A stretch of DNA of 64,000 nucleotides from Eonycteris spelaea (taxonomy: Eukaryota > Chordata > Mammalia > Chiroptera > Pteropodidae). Below, piece after piece: positions 24,841 to 38,589 of the stretch (within the stretch, counting starts at the first letter, position 1; every line of letters starts with the position of its first letter). The translations under genes and the position numbers were made by a program. The DNA lies in NCBI GenBank assembly GCA_003508835.1, contig PUFA01000170.1:3162001-3226000 (forward strand), given 5' to 3'. The notes beneath the pieces were generated by a model that was not told the origin of the DNA, made no database searches, and saw only the letters and a program-made list of their open reading frames with translations.

Positions 24841-27800
24841 CCTAGTGGTTAAAAACTGGGACGGAAATGGAAAAATTTTATTTCTTATGCAATTTTTTAT
24901 ATAACAACAATTGTTAATTCTTGTGTGTTTTAAGTGTAACTCTCAGTAAATCAGGTTTTAAATAGATTTTTTAATGTTTTTTATGTGCATGGTCTATGAC
25001 TCTGTAGTTAAAGTAATTTCACTACCATTATTGTTATTAAGTTATGAAATACTATTCCATGGCATTAACTGGGGGCCAAATGTTGGTCTGTCTATTCAAA
25101 GAGTAAACCAGGTTTATTTGGAAACATGTTGCCCATTTCCAAAAATTCCTTAAAATGGTTAGTAACAAGTACAAGTTAACTTTTAGGAAGAGTCTTGTTA
25201 TTTTTTAAAGAAATAATGATTAATGATTATCCTAAACTCATTTGCTTCATCTAAGATTCCTTTCTCTGAACTAGTCCAAAAATGGCTAGTTTCCTTCTAA
25301 TTAGAAGTATAATTTGATAGGGCTCTATAAATATTTAATGATACTATACTAATTGATAATAATTAAAATTATTAAAGTAGTTTAAAAATAAAATGCTTGT
25401 TAAAAAATGTACAGTCGACACAGCCCATGAAACTTTGTTTACCATTTACCAGTAGAATAAATAAGTAGCAAATCATGATACAAATATAAACAAGTTAGAA
25501 TTGTAAAGACTTGTAGACTTCAATTCACCATTGTTTTTGTGAAGATTTATAATATCTTATCATTTTCTGCCTATTTATTATAGTAAAGGGATTTTATTCT
25601 TTCATACCTGCACACCAGAGAAAGCCATTTGAAGCTTCTGCACTCATATTTTAAAGAAGTTATATGCTTTCTTTTAAAGTTTCTCATGAAAGACATAAAC
25701 CTAATCAAACCTTTCTTCCCTCTAGCTGATAACCTCCGCATGAACTAAGGGCTTGAAATATTGTTTAATCATGCCCATACCACTTTTTACAGTTATGAGA
25801 AACATTATTTTGCTGCAATGGAAGCAACAAAACAAAATATTTTTTACTCTGTGCAAGAAGGAATCTATTTTTAAATTATTTATTATATTAAATGACATGA
25901 TTTCTTGTGAAACTACATTTTCCTTTTCTATATTTCAAATATTACTTTTGGGAGAGAGGCACGTTTTTAAAATGATGATAATACATGTGTAATCTGGGGG
26001 CCATTGACCCTTACATTGACTTGTGACTCAGAGAAAAACAAAGTGCTCATTTCAGTTGGCAATCTTTACTTGATTTTTTCAATCCAAATTCAACTATTAT
26101 TAACCTTTGTTTGTGACAATTGAAGAGAATAATGGTTGAATTTTGGGCCTTTAATGTCACATTGAAATCAATAGCTATAAATGGTAGTTGCCACAGTTCT
26201 AACTGATCTGTCACATTCAAACAAAAGAAGGCCTTTCTCAGTTCACAAAAGGTAGCTGAGACAATTAAACATACACACACACAAGAATCTCAGAAGACCT
26301 TTATAACATTGAGGAAATGTAGTGATTCTCAGTTTTTCATAATAAGGTTTTATTTTTGTTTTGTTTTGTTGTTGTTTTTATTTTGTTTTAATGCTGTTTT
26401 TGAAAATTTGTCAAACTGTAAGTCAAATACGGGACAGGTAGCAGATTTCATCCAAACCTCAAAAACTGGCTCTGTCATAAAAATAAATTGAATTGTCCTT
26501 CTTAGAGTGGTGGCGGTAGTGAGTGGTGGGGGGACTGATGATAAGCCCTTTCATGAGCTGGCAAGGGCAGAAACTGCAAAAGCCACTAAATAAAAACAAC
26601 TCACAACCTTAGAGCCAGAACTCTGCTTGCTCCTGACAGCCCTCTTATCATCCTTCAACTTCCCACACAAATCTCTCTCTCAGACTTCTGCACATTCATC
26701 AGCATTACACTTTTGGTGCTCAGGTCTGACCTTGTCTTTGTCTTTCTTATTTTTATGGACCTTTTGTGGATGCAAATTAAAGGATTTTAGTTCATGTTTT
26801 TCCATGCATGACTTTGATAAGCGTATTTGCCAGCTCTGAACCTAATGCTGGTTATAATCATCTGGACATTGATTAATTCCATTAAGAATATAAGTCCACT
26901 TCTGCCTAGCATTATTAAGTTGTATGAAGTAATAACAGTGTTTCAGTGCTTTATCAGAAAGAAAAAACTATGGTAATTGTCCCCCATATAATATAACAGG
27001 TCTCCAAGTTTTATTAAGGAATAAAATGAAAAATTCTTATTCACAGAAATGCCACTCCAGCCATCCTTTGATAAATTAAATTAGTTGTTCTTGGAAGTAG
27101 AAACTAGAAAAATTCAATACTACAAGAAGATAGGAGATTAAAAAGAGGAAAGTAGACAAGATCATCTTTTTAACTTGCCTTAAGCAAAGGCACTATTTTT
27201 TTCTCACCTTATAAATTTATAAGACAATTTTTCAGACTTGACATTTTCCAAAATTATTAGTTTAAGGACTCTGTGGCTTTTTTTTTTTTAATTACCCTTC
27301 TCAGAAATAAACTCACTTAAGAGGAACATGATCAGTTCTAATGGGCCTTTTTCTACTTTATTTCCTCCCACTAGAATTTGAGATTCCAAACTGTGTCAAA
27401 TCAACTACCTGGGACAAAAATCAGGAGTGTGCTGGTAAACTAGCTTGGTGGAAAACAAACCCCTGATTTGTAGCATTTGCAGGTTTCTGTGGTATAAATG
27501 CTCTCTCTGTGACCAATTTCAACCTACAGCGTGATGTCACTGAACGTAGAGTCAGCTCCAACCCACCGCTGGGATAGTTAGGCTTCATCTATGAAAGACC
27601 TAGTTCTGCAGCCACTATTATCACTGCTAGAACAAAGGTTGTACCAATCTTCATCAAGGAGCGAAACAAAGAGATAAAATGGCTGAACAAGAAACTAGCG
27701 GTTCTCATGAGGACATCATGCTTATCGTTTTTGAGATAAAGGAAAGAAGGACCATGAATTTTGTAGGTAAAACTAAAAAGCTTTTAGGATAAATTTCACC

Positions 27801-27930
27801 TCTTTAAATGCTAAACCAGAGAGCTCAAACTCTTCATCTTTAATGGTGTGGTCTGTGGTCAATGAAGGAATTTAAAAATTTGAAAATTCCATGAGTTCCT
27901 AAGTATATCCTATACTCAGATCTTTTTCTT
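24841..27930. other. Unassigned intron sequence
   Basis: AT-rich intron. A GGTGG-rich patch at 26505-26535 and T-rich runs are present; no exon, RNA gene or named repeat recognised. Confidence 0.6.
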
Positions 27931-27934
27931 TTTT

Positions 27935-28075
27935 AAATATTTTTTAAATTTTACTTTATTATTGATTCAAGTATACAGTACATTGGTTAGACATTTGTAT
28001 AGTTTATAAAATGATCCCTAATAGCTCTTTCTCTCCTCTGGCTCTACACCTAGTCATTACATTATCTTTTTCTTA
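27935..28075 (-). mobile_element. L1 3' end, antisense, laurasiatherian-like
   Basis: attgattcaagtatacagta, cattggttagacatttgtat and aaaatgatccctaatag resemble the end of L1 3' UTRs seen in bats, carnivores and horses. This is one of the few lineage hints in the window and rests on recall. Confidence 0.5.
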
Positions 28076-28619
28076 AATTATACTATTCTGGGGAAGAAAA
28101 GAAGGTTCATGAGAAAAATCTAACTTGTCAAGGCTTGTACGTGTAGACATAAATCTGAGGTTTACTGCATTGATTCAGAGTCTTTGCAATTCAACATGAC
28201 ATAATTAAAGGTGTTTGTATAAATTCAGCATGCATGTTTGCAGGTATATGTGGGAAGAGAGAGAACTTTGGGTTAGTTGGCCTTTTTCGGATGACTACAT
28301 AGAAGGAAAACAAATTAGCTTAAGCAAAATGAGGCCAAATCACAGGAATGGTTGTACAGTTAACTTGAGGAAAGTGGGGACAAGCAAGAGCCTGATGCCT
28401 GAGCAACCTCTTTATCTATTGAACCAATTTCTCTCTGTTCCTCATCTTTATAGTCACTTTCCTCCAAATATTAGTAATAGCTGAAGGAGCATGGTAGGTC
28501 ATCTATGGGTGGTTAATCCATAGATTTATTGCATTCTAGTCAAAGAACACAGTAAATAAAACCACTGGGGAGAAACTATACCAAAGTGTTCTTTTTTTAC
28601 CAATTGTATGTCTAGTCTG

Positions 28620-30470
28620 TTCACAAAGAGGATATGAGAAAAATATGTGCTATGTGTGTTGCACAATTCCACAGTTATCTATTAAATCAAGCTTGTTATT
28701 TGTATTATTCAAATTATCTATCTCCTTGCTTATTTTTCAGTCTGGCTGATTGGTCAAAATCTAAAAGAGATGTATTAAAATCTCTATTATCATCATGTTT
28801 TCATATATTTTCCATTTGTTTCATGCAGTTAGAAGTCTCATGCTAAACCTTAAGCCTTACATTTATGTTATATGCCTTATTTTGTTTGCTATATAGCTTA
28901 TGCATATTGTTTTGTGAATTATACCTTTTATATAATATCACTCTTTATTTTCATTAACACTTTTGGTCTAGATTTTCACTCAACCTTAATTGCCATTCCT
29001 GCATTCTTTTTTTTAAATCTATTTTATTTTATTATTTTAATCAAATCTGGATTTTTTTTTTACTTTGATAGGAAATTCAGCCTATTCAACATATAGTGAT
29101 AATCCATTTGATTTATTATTTCATATTATTTTGTGCTTACTATTTGTTTACTTTGTTTTTTAACTTTTTTTCTCACTTAATTTGAAACTCTTATTCTGTT
29201 CACAATGATATGTAAAATAATATTTCTCGAATAGTGTATCAAGTTTAATATTGATGACAGCTCTCCTTAGACAGCCTGCTTGCCCATTTTACCTCGGAAT
29301 CCCCCCTCCCTCTACTTCTTCTAGGGACTTTTAGACTCCTTTTGTTCTTCCTCCTTCTTTCTGCTTTCTTCCCTCCATAATTCCTGGGTTTTGCCTCAGT
29401 AGTTGAAAGTTTTATTTGCAGATTTTTATTAAACTTTTATTATAAATAGATAGAGACATATACATATATATATACATATATATTCAAGTATATAATTATA
29501 TATATTTAATTTTAAGAACCATGTATATAACTTTCATTCCAAGTCTTAGTTATAGAACTGTCATCATATAAATTAAAACAAGTTGCTTAACACTGTTTAT
29601 TGTACTTTTCTTCTTCTTCTTCTTGGAGAGAAGAGATTTGCTTCTGATTGAATTTTTATGAGGTTGAGAGTACTTTCTTGAGTATTTTCTTCAGATAAGA
29701 TATCAGCACATGGGTGGCAGAGTTTTGAATCCTTGAATGTTAAAAGCCGTTGTGCTTTTTCCTTAACATTTGAGTATTATATTGGCTTGTGTAAAGATTC
29801 TTGGATCATAGTCCTTTTCTTTTAATAGCATAGTCAGATAATCTTTCTTTTGTAAGAAAACTATTTTTTGTTCTTGGTAAAAGAATGAATTTTTTTCATT
29901 AGCATTGGAGGTCAGACATTTCCCCTGATTATGTCTAGGTGTGTGGTGGCTTTTTGTGAAATTAATTCAGTCTGAGTCTTAGTGAGCCCATTCAATCAAA
30001 GGCACATGTCTTTCTTCAACTCAGAAAATATTTATCCTATTATTTCTTTGATTATCCCTTCTACTCCACACTCAATTTTTTTTCCCATCTGAAACTCCTC
30101 TTCTTTGCATATTATGTCACCTCAGTCTTTCTATATCTTTTATTTTATTGCTGACTTTCCCCCTTTTTATTTTTATTATCTAGACAACTAATTCAGTTCT
30201 CAGTAGTGGCTACTCTCTTTTTCAATTCTCCATTTGATTTTAGAACTCAGAAAATCATTATTGTCCTTTCAAGTAATTATTATTTCTCCTTTCTAATTGT
30301 ATCTCCTTGAGAATACTCATTACATTTAAATTAACATTTTCCTCTATCTCATTCATTAGCTCTCCCTTAATAGTAGCTACCTGTTCAACTTGACCTTCTT
30401 TCCACGAGTTACTGAGTCCATGAAATAGATAGTAATTTTTCTTTGACTCCCCTGTAATGTAGGTTTTGTC
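28620..30470 (-). mobile_element. L1 fragment, antisense
   Basis: The reverse strand of L1 ORF2 is visible at gatgtattaaaatctctatt and in the following stretch; farther right come ORF1/5' type landmarks around 30060-30370. AT-rich insertions, including TATA runs at 29458-29512, interrupt it. No frame survives. Confidence 0.6.
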
Positions 30471-31960
30471 ACATCAGAACAAGTCAGGACTCGAGTTTCT
30501 CCCGAGCAATGGTGAACTGGAAGGTAGTGGATGACACAGTAGTTTTGTCTAGTGAGCTAGTGATTGTGCACTGGCATTCCTGAACCCATTCACTGAGAAC
30601 AGTGTGAGACCAGGTGCTAAGACCCTCTTGGTACAATTGGGAGAAAGTCAGTTGCTTCCAAAATATGAATAATTGCAACAATTTATCCTACCTGTGCACC
30701 ACCCTCGAATCCTCCCAAGACTCCTGCCCAGCAGAATTAGGCAGCCTCACAGACGACTGTGTGAAATGTTGGCAGATGTGTTCCTTTCTGTGTGACCGGA
30801 GCCCAGGTGCCATATGTTGGCTGAACCTCTTTAGTGACTAGGAATCTGCTGTAATAACACCAGACCTGCTGAGACCGCTCACCTCCCCAAGGTTAATGAA
30901 GCCTCTCTTCTCTGGGAAAGTCAAAGCGAAAGAGGTATCAGTTGGCTTCTCTAAGTGTTGCCTTACTCTTGTTTTACTGGGTGTTGCCTTACTTCATATC
31001 TTCCCAGAATCCACTGCACAACTTTTAATATTGTCATCAAGTGTAAAGTTTTAATCTTATACAGGTTTTCACTTTTGCCTTTATTTTGAGTTATTTCTAC
31101 CAAATCTGATTTTCCAGTGTCTCAGTCAAAATATCTTTGGGGTTAAAATGGTAGGTCAAAATAATGGGATTATGATGTCCTGCTACTTTATCTACAAAAT
31201 TCTGTAACATAGACGACATATTTAATAGCCAATAATAGAAGAACCAGTCACTTAGAAAAGAAGGAGGGAAGTGAGACCGCCAAGGGTTCTGGGGAGAGAC
31301 CACAGTTCGTTTGCAAGTTTAGTGGGAACACGCTTCCCGTGAAGTAATCCACGCTCGATATGTAGCTAGTCTGGCTGCCACCGGTTCAGGTTCTGTGGCT
31401 TAGGGACGGCTCTTGCAGTGTTGACACAGCCAAGCCTGTTGACATAGTTAAGTGGCACTTAGCTATTAAGCAATCTCACGCCATTCTGCCAGACTTAGAG
31501 TTCTCTGGCAATACGACTCCTTTCAAACCCTGCTCAGCTTCTTGTTAATTCCATTTGAGGCATTCTCTTAGCTGGAAACCAATTTCAAAAAATGTGTTGA
31601 GTTGTGATTCTTCAATTTAGACCTGCTTTAGTCGTTTCTTATCAAAAGACTTAGGAGTTCAACACATATCAGCTAAGGTTCTTTTAAAAATTTTTCTACC
31701 TTAGAGCAGTGGGAGACAGTAGGGGTCTGGCCTAGGGGACTATCTGCGTGGCCACGTAGTAAGTAGCACAGAGTTGAGCCTGTGGGTGGTGGTCAGGGCA
31801 GAGGCAACCAGTACTTTCCGTTGAACAAGGAGTACAGCAGGAGCTACTTGGTAGTCCTGAGTTCTGCTTCCTCATTGCTCTAACTCCTCAGGACAATTTC
31901 TCTCTAGTCAGCACTCTCCTTAACCTATTAGATATGAGGGCCCCTCCTTTTTAAAAAAAA
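30471..31960. other. Unassigned intron sequence
   Basis: Slightly more GC than its surroundings (30480-30930 and 31260-31450). The open frames at 30614-30841 and 30484-30681 have no recognisable domain. No repeat named. Confidence 0.55.
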
Positions 31961-31964
31961 ACAA

Positions 31965-32560
31965 ACTTCTCTGCTCATGTGCTTAATCCCAGCCTTGTCT
32001 ACTTCACTGTCTTACTCACTTCCCCATCTTTTATATTTTTCATTTTTCCATTTTCCCGGCCCCTTCTCACTCTCCTACATGCATGATAAAATCCTTAAAT
32101 AAACCTTGCTCCAGTCTTACCAGCCTCTCAGTACACCTGTCCACTTTTCTTCATCACCTCATTTCCAGTCACCTAGAAACTGTCTTCCTTCATCATTCAT
32201 ATCCTCCAAACCCCTTCCCTCTGACTTTTCTCCCACTCTTCTCGAAGCATTATCAGAAATGTCACCAATAACGTTTTCACAATGTTCTGCCTTCTCATCT
32301 CCTTCTCATCTCCTTCGATCTTATTTATAGTACCTTCTTGGAATTATTTTCCATCTTTTTAAAATTTTACTTTTCTGGTTCATTTTCCATCCCTCTGAGC
32401 ACTGTTTTCCTCCCTTTTCTGGTTTATTTTCATCTTGTTTCTGAGTCAGGACTAGAACTCAGGGTTTCTGGCTCCTGTTTTAATTCTCTTTCCTTGATGT
32501 TATTTAAGGATGTTGGCACCTCCTTCACTCTACACTTATCGAGCACCCACTAGATATAGA
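31965..32560 (+). mobile_element. L2 ORF fragment, sense
   Basis: A pyrimidine-rich stretch matching decayed L2 reverse-transcriptase sequence: tccagtcttaccagcctctc, ttcatcacctcatttccagt, tcttctcgaagcattatcag and atgtcaccaataacg. It accounts for the serine/leucine-rich open frames here. Confidence 0.6.
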
Positions 32561-33900
32561 CACCATAAGGTTTAATTACTGGTGATTTTACTATACTTGG
32601 TTCTTTAACTAATTTTTGTGATTATTTTTAAAATACTGTTACAAGATTTTAAAAACTGATTTGGACTCATCGATAATGCATCCACCTGGTCACGGTGGGG
32701 CTCTGACTAGTCTGCAAGACGTGACTGAAGGGCGCTCCCTGTGAGAACTGCAGCATGGGCTTACTACTGTTGTGCTGTGGAGTCTGAATCCTCCACTGTG
32801 GCAGAAACATTCTTTGGGATAGAGACATGGTTCCGATGTTGTTGTTGTTTGGGTTTTTTTTTTTTTAATTTGACTATTCTTTATGAAGAAAAAATCATTA
32901 AGCTGTTTATAACTTTCATGATTTAAATTTAGGAAATGAGTCACTTTGAAGAGAGAGAATGAAATGTAGGACAAGACACCAGGCATAAATAGCCCCTGGG
33001 CATTAAGGAGCATGGGAAGTCCCTGTTACCTCATGTCACTGGGGTGGAGGAGGAGGTAGAGAGAGAATAAAGGAAAGTAGGAAGAGCGAATTGAGTCAAG
33101 GGTCTTTTCCTTGAAAAGGCATGTGGATTCCTTCTAGGTAATGCAGCAACTGTACTGTTGTTCTTTCCAATTATATTATTTTAAAGCGTAAGGAATTTAG
33201 AGTTATCCTGGTCCTCTCTGTTGACTTGGTGACTGGAGGGGGCAGGACACAGGACTTGGAGGCCGGCAGTTGCAGAGGGACTGTGCTAAGTAGAGCAGAT
33301 GCTTGGCTGTCGACATCTCCACCATGAATACCACGTGGTGATGCACTTTGTTGTTTTAGGGAGAAATGTACAGTTATCCCAGGGAGACACAAGTGTGCTC
33401 ATGTCTGAACAGATAACTATCTTCAAAGAATTGCCAAGAAAGAAGATATGAACTAAAAATTTTCTGCAACAATTTCTAAAGATTGATATCACTCGTGAAG
33501 CTCTAAAAAGTCCATAGACTCCTCCTCTGAGATTCGTCAGGAATTCTGGGCCAAGGCATCTCCACGTGTGAGTGTGTGCGTGTATGTTCCTGGGTGTGTG
33601 CGATTGTGAAGCACAGACAGTGACGAGAACAACTAAGTTGGAAATTTAATGAGCTGAGTTTGATTAGATAAACTGCAACTATGAAGAAGAGGAGAGGTTC
33701 TGCTTCCTTGTTATGAAGCATCTTCTAATGAAATGTAGGAAGCAGCCCCTACAAAAGCCGACAGCAAAGCTTCCCATGCATGCTGGCAAGGAAAGCATGA
33801 TGAGAAACAAAGAAAGCATGCTCCCCAGATACTTATAACAGAAGCAGACATCCTATCTTTCTTTAAAAACTGCAGTTTGCTTCCCCCCCATATCTCTATA
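32561..33900. other. Unassigned intron sequence
   Basis: Contains a T-run with GTT repeats at 32838-32868. No repeat family or exon recognised; the open frame at 32690-33013 is featureless. Confidence 0.55.
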
Positions 33901-33901
33901 G

Positions 33902-34129
33902 CAGAGATCCCCAACCCCAGGGCCACAGACCAGTACTGGGCCTTGGCCTATTAGGAACCAGGCCTTACAGCGGAAGGTGAGCAGTGGGTGAGGGAGCCAA
34001 GCCTCTTCTGTGTTTGCAGCCGCTCCCCAGTGGTAGCATCACCACCTCAGCTCCTCCACCTCAGGTCATCAGGCATTAGGTTCTCATAGGAGCACCGGCC
34101 CCTGGGGCCAGAAAGGGTGGGGACAGCTG
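33902..34129 (-). mobile_element. hAT-like non-autonomous DNA transposon, copy 3
   Basis: Starts cagagatccccaacccc and ends agggtggggacagctg. The inside has cctattaggaaccaggcctt, tcaggtcatcaggcattagg and ttctcataggagcaccgg, the reverse strand of copies 2 and 4. The flanks are ctctatag and ctctgcag, an 8-bp duplication with six matches, which is the size hAT transposases make. Confidence 0.85.
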
Positions 34130-34164
34130 CTCTGCAGAACCTCCCTGTTTTAACATTTACACTC

Positions 34165-34480
34165 TGCTTTCCACACCATGCACTAGGCGTTCCTGTTCCC
34201 AAATACCTTTGTTCATGCTGTGTCTGCGGCACAGATTTCCCTCCGAGGATAGATACGAAGATCTCCTGATCACCTCTGCTCACAGTGACTCATTCTCTGA
34301 GCTCTGCAGGGGTTTGTGCTGTACTGGTAAACGGAGGTATAGCTGATTCCAGTCCCGTATTTTGTCGCTGTGCTGTGTGTGCTGCCTCCCTGGCCCCATA
34401 TCATCCTGTGCTATGAGTACTGACACTTTCCTCCTACATTGTAAACTGCTCATGGCCACAGACCGCATAATATGCATGTT
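34165..34480 (+). mobile_element. L2 3' fragment (tentative)
   Basis: aatacctttgttcatgctgt and attgtaaactgctcatggcc resemble L2 3' landmarks in forward order. Confidence 0.45.
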
Positions 34481-37400
34481 AGAAATCCCATAATTTCTGC
34501 CATAGTTTTCAAAAATGAGTCAAACAATGACCAAATAGCAGGAATTAGCAGCTGCTGGGGGTATAACTTCAACCATGGCTCATGTTAGCATTTGAACATC
34601 TGGAAAGGCTGCTCTTAATAAGGCATCTTAAGTCCTCAGTCTCTAAGCATCACACTGTCAAATTTAACAATATCTTGTAAGAAACTCTACATCTTCAAAA
34701 AGAAAAATGTTTCATAATAAGCCAAAAAAGCTAAATTTCAGCAATTACTGAAGAATTAGTAAGAAATTATAGGACAAAAGTAAGCCTATAAGCACTGAGA
34801 CTTAGATATTAATGAGGCATATGTCCCAGGACCTTCTCAAATCCCTAAGTATCACTATAATCTATAAATTTCCTCATAAAAAGCAGTAAAGTATAACTGA
34901 AATATTTAAATGATCCCTGTAGACCCCTAATGATTCTATAAACACAGAACTAAAGTCGTTTATAATGCTATTAACATAAATTCCGAGTGGAACACTGGCT
35001 GAAACATTTTGAAACATCACTTTGTCTTGTCTTCCATATAGAACATATGGTGTACTCATTTTTATGTCTTAGCCACCACCAAAATTATCCAGAACTTTTG
35101 TTTTCTAAGATGCATCAGTTTAAGAAAAAAAAAATGTTTCACTTTTTCTTAATTTCCATCATGAGAATCAGCAATTGACTTTCTTTGGGGGTCACTTTAC
35201 ACAAGTTTTTTGATCAAGTCCAAAAATCATTTTGTATTTCTAAGTAGGAATTTAAAAAATTCAAAAACTTATTTTGTATTTCTAAGTAGGAAAAAAACGT
35301 CAAGCCTGCACTACAATGTAGGTGCTAGCTGGAAAAGCTTTTCAAGTTCAGCTCATTTCTAACCAAGTGACTCACTCATACCAATCTTATTTAATGATCG
35401 AAATTTCTTACAAAATTATATATTAATATATGCTCTATGGGATTATTCAAAAATAGAAACTATAAATGTTTAGTCTATGAATATCAGAGATTTGCTATAT
35501 TATGTAGTAGTGTTCTTTAATTCTTTATTGTTTTTCAGTGTGTTTATCAATAATAATAACTTACTTATTTACTGACTATGCATTTATAATTTATTATCAG
35601 AGCTTGTGTTAAAACTCACAAATACAGTATAAGATGTTAGTTATTTGTGTGTGTATTTGTATTTTAAATGTAGAGTAAGCTATTTATCTACTGTTCCATT
35701 CATGCATGTGACTCAAAGATATTTCTTAATCTTACCTGTTGGTAGCCTGCAGAATGTTCATCAATCATTGCTTTAATACAAAATTAAATACTGGAAATAA
35801 AGAATATTTAGACTGTGCATTTATAACTGATTACATCTCAAAGAGAATATACTTGATTTTGAATATGCTCATAATATAAATGGCTCTTACCCTTCTACTA
35901 TAGGTAATTAAAAGTTAATGTTATAACCATAAAAATGAATTTACACAGGATTCAAATTAGTAGCAATTCCATATCCTAAATTTATTTTTTGTTAATTCTC
36001 ATTGCTATCCATTTAATCTTAACAAAATTTAGATTTACAACTCTTCTCTTTCCTTTTTCTTTAATAACTGTTTTAGGCTTGTAAGTTCATCCTACCAAAT
36101 TGCCCCAAAATCTAGGAGGTAATATTTAGAAGTCATCCCTCACTTACTTTGGAAAACATTTTCTCTAATTTTTCACAATTTAAAAAAAAGTTAGCTTTAA
36201 TTAAATATGAAATAAAACAAAGAATAAACTAAAAACTCCTTGGTATGAACTGATACAAAAAGATTAACTTAAAAATTAACAAATAATAATTGTTTTCTAT
36301 ATTGATTAATTGTAACAATCGATCACAGTAAAATATTAGCAAACTAAGTAAATTCAATTTTATAAAGTAAACATATGTTTCTTAGAGGATTAGCATGAAA
36401 TTATGTAAGGATGCTTTATAAAAACAAACCTATATTTTATGTAGCCTGACCATTTTTTTCCACTTAAAAGTATGTAGTTGTCAACTTTTCTAACTAATGT
36501 GTCTTTGAAAATGTATAACCTTATAGATATTTTTCAAATACTTTATCATATGATCTAGGTATATATCAAATAATATTCATTTATTAATCTATTTAACATA
36601 TTTCTATGGAACAATAAAAATACATGTGTATATACAATCTTAAGGAACGATAAATGAGGAAATTAATTCTCTCAAGGCAGAACAAGTGCGTGTGATGGGA
36701 ATAGGAAAGGGTACTGCAGAGGGAGAAAACAATATTAATATTTAGCCTGGTGGTTAAATATAAGTAGACTAATACAACAGTTCTAACATTATATAGTGAA
36801 TGATTTTGACTGCCTATCATGGTTTACATGTACAGTATAGGTTATTGTCTGTTTCTTAATGATTTAGAAATAACTGCGTGTATTAGCATTATCATTTTAT
36901 CCCCTAAATGGATCTCTATGAGGTATAATGTTTAGGAAAATCCCATTATGAATATCATTGGCTTAAATTAAATATTATGGAGGAATCAAAATATATATAT
37001 GCTATCTGAAGGAGTCTCTGTATGTTCTAGAGGGAGAGAAGATGTTAATGGCTGACCGTGATTGTGGATGGGCTCTGGTCTATGTGCATCAACTAAAAGA
37101 CCCAATTCTGCCTCTTTCACCAGTTGCTACCATGATGACATACAGTGACATAAGCTTCCACTAATGCCAGGTCCAGGACTATTGATCACCCAAGTAGTTC
37201 TAGCTCTTAATGTCTATTTTTGTTTGTTTGCTTAAAAAAAAATTACATTTTACCCATAAGCACAGCAGCTAGCAACAAAAGCAAGAGACTTATGACCATC
37301 AATCATCAGAAGAGAGTTAGCCCACTGTTACCTATAATAAATCCTGGAAATAATCTCAAAGTGAAAGAATTAGGAAATAAGTAAAACAGGGTATACCTAT

Positions 37401-38585
37401 ATGATGAAATATTTTATGAATATTAAATTTGCATTTTTCAATAAGTTTAATGATATGGAATGCACATGAGCTAAGATAGAACTGAAGGCTATAAAATGTA
37501 TAAATGGTAATTAAATTTTGAGTAAAGTGTATTCTTACACAAAGAAAATGGAAAGAAATATGCCTTTTTAATAGTGCTGGTGTTTGGTTGTTTTATTATG
37601 AGTAATTTTTATTTTTTCTTTATTGAATATTTTTTCAAAATAATTTACTCAAAAATTATTCTACAATAATTATGAAATCATCATTTAATAATCAGGAAAA
37701 AATTCTTAAAAGTAACATTTGAAGAAGAAAGATTTAATACAAGGTTATTATATAAAATACATTGAATTGTTGTTCTTTTTCTCTTTCAAAATAAAGTGAA
37801 AAGATATTAATCTGCAACAGAATGGAAAAGAAATTCATGTGAATTTGTTTTCAAATATTGTGAGAAGTAGGGTGTACTGTATCTCTCACTGGGGATAATT
37901 TGGTACAAAACATAAAGCTAAAAGTATTGAAGCACAATATGTGTGAGAGCACTTGGCAAGTCATTAAGTATATATTTGTTGGTATTAATATTGTCTGAGA
38001 TCGATCTACCTGACCTTTTTGCGTCTTATCTAGGCTCGTGATCAAAACTGTATATTTAGTTAATTATGTTCACCCTTTAAGTCTCAGATTGTCATTGACT
38101 CCACATTGTAAGAATTCAGAAATATTGTTTAAAATCTAACCAATTCCTTTAAAAAGTCATGTAGTCTCTTCATCTTTACATAAATGCATTGCCTCTTAAC
38201 ATAGCAAATAATCTTCAGTGTGTCATTAGTTCTAATTGTGATAATTATAAAGTGATAATCAACATATATTTGCTGCATAGATCTATTATGTCCAGCACAG
38301 TTCTAGGCTCTGATAGTTCAGATTAATTTTATTGTTGTCTGTCTTTGGCTATATGTATCTATAAACATTAATTTCTGAATTCATTGTAATCTGTCTTCTA
38401 TCCCTGTTATGTCTACTCATATGTACTCTTAAGTTGCCAATGATTCTAAGTGATATATCTATTATTAACATTTAACACTTTTTCTACTTTATTTCTCTGC
38501 AATATTTTATATCAAGAACTACATCTATATCTTTATTGGAGTTTCTCTTCTCCATTGTATTTTTCCTGGTTGTTTCTTTCTCTTA
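34481..38585. other. Unassigned AT-rich intron sequence
   Basis: Very AT-rich. Apart from the 41-bp-spaced duplication at 35221-35292 I recognise no element. No exon-like conserved frame. Confidence 0.6.
35221..35292. repeat. Two-copy direct duplication, 41-bp offset
   Basis: attttgtatttctaagtagg occurs twice, at 35229-35248 and 35271-35290, each preceded by caaaaa and followed by aa. The copies are almost identical, so the duplication is recent compared with the surrounding repeats. Confidence 0.85.
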
Positions 38586-38589
38586 CCAT

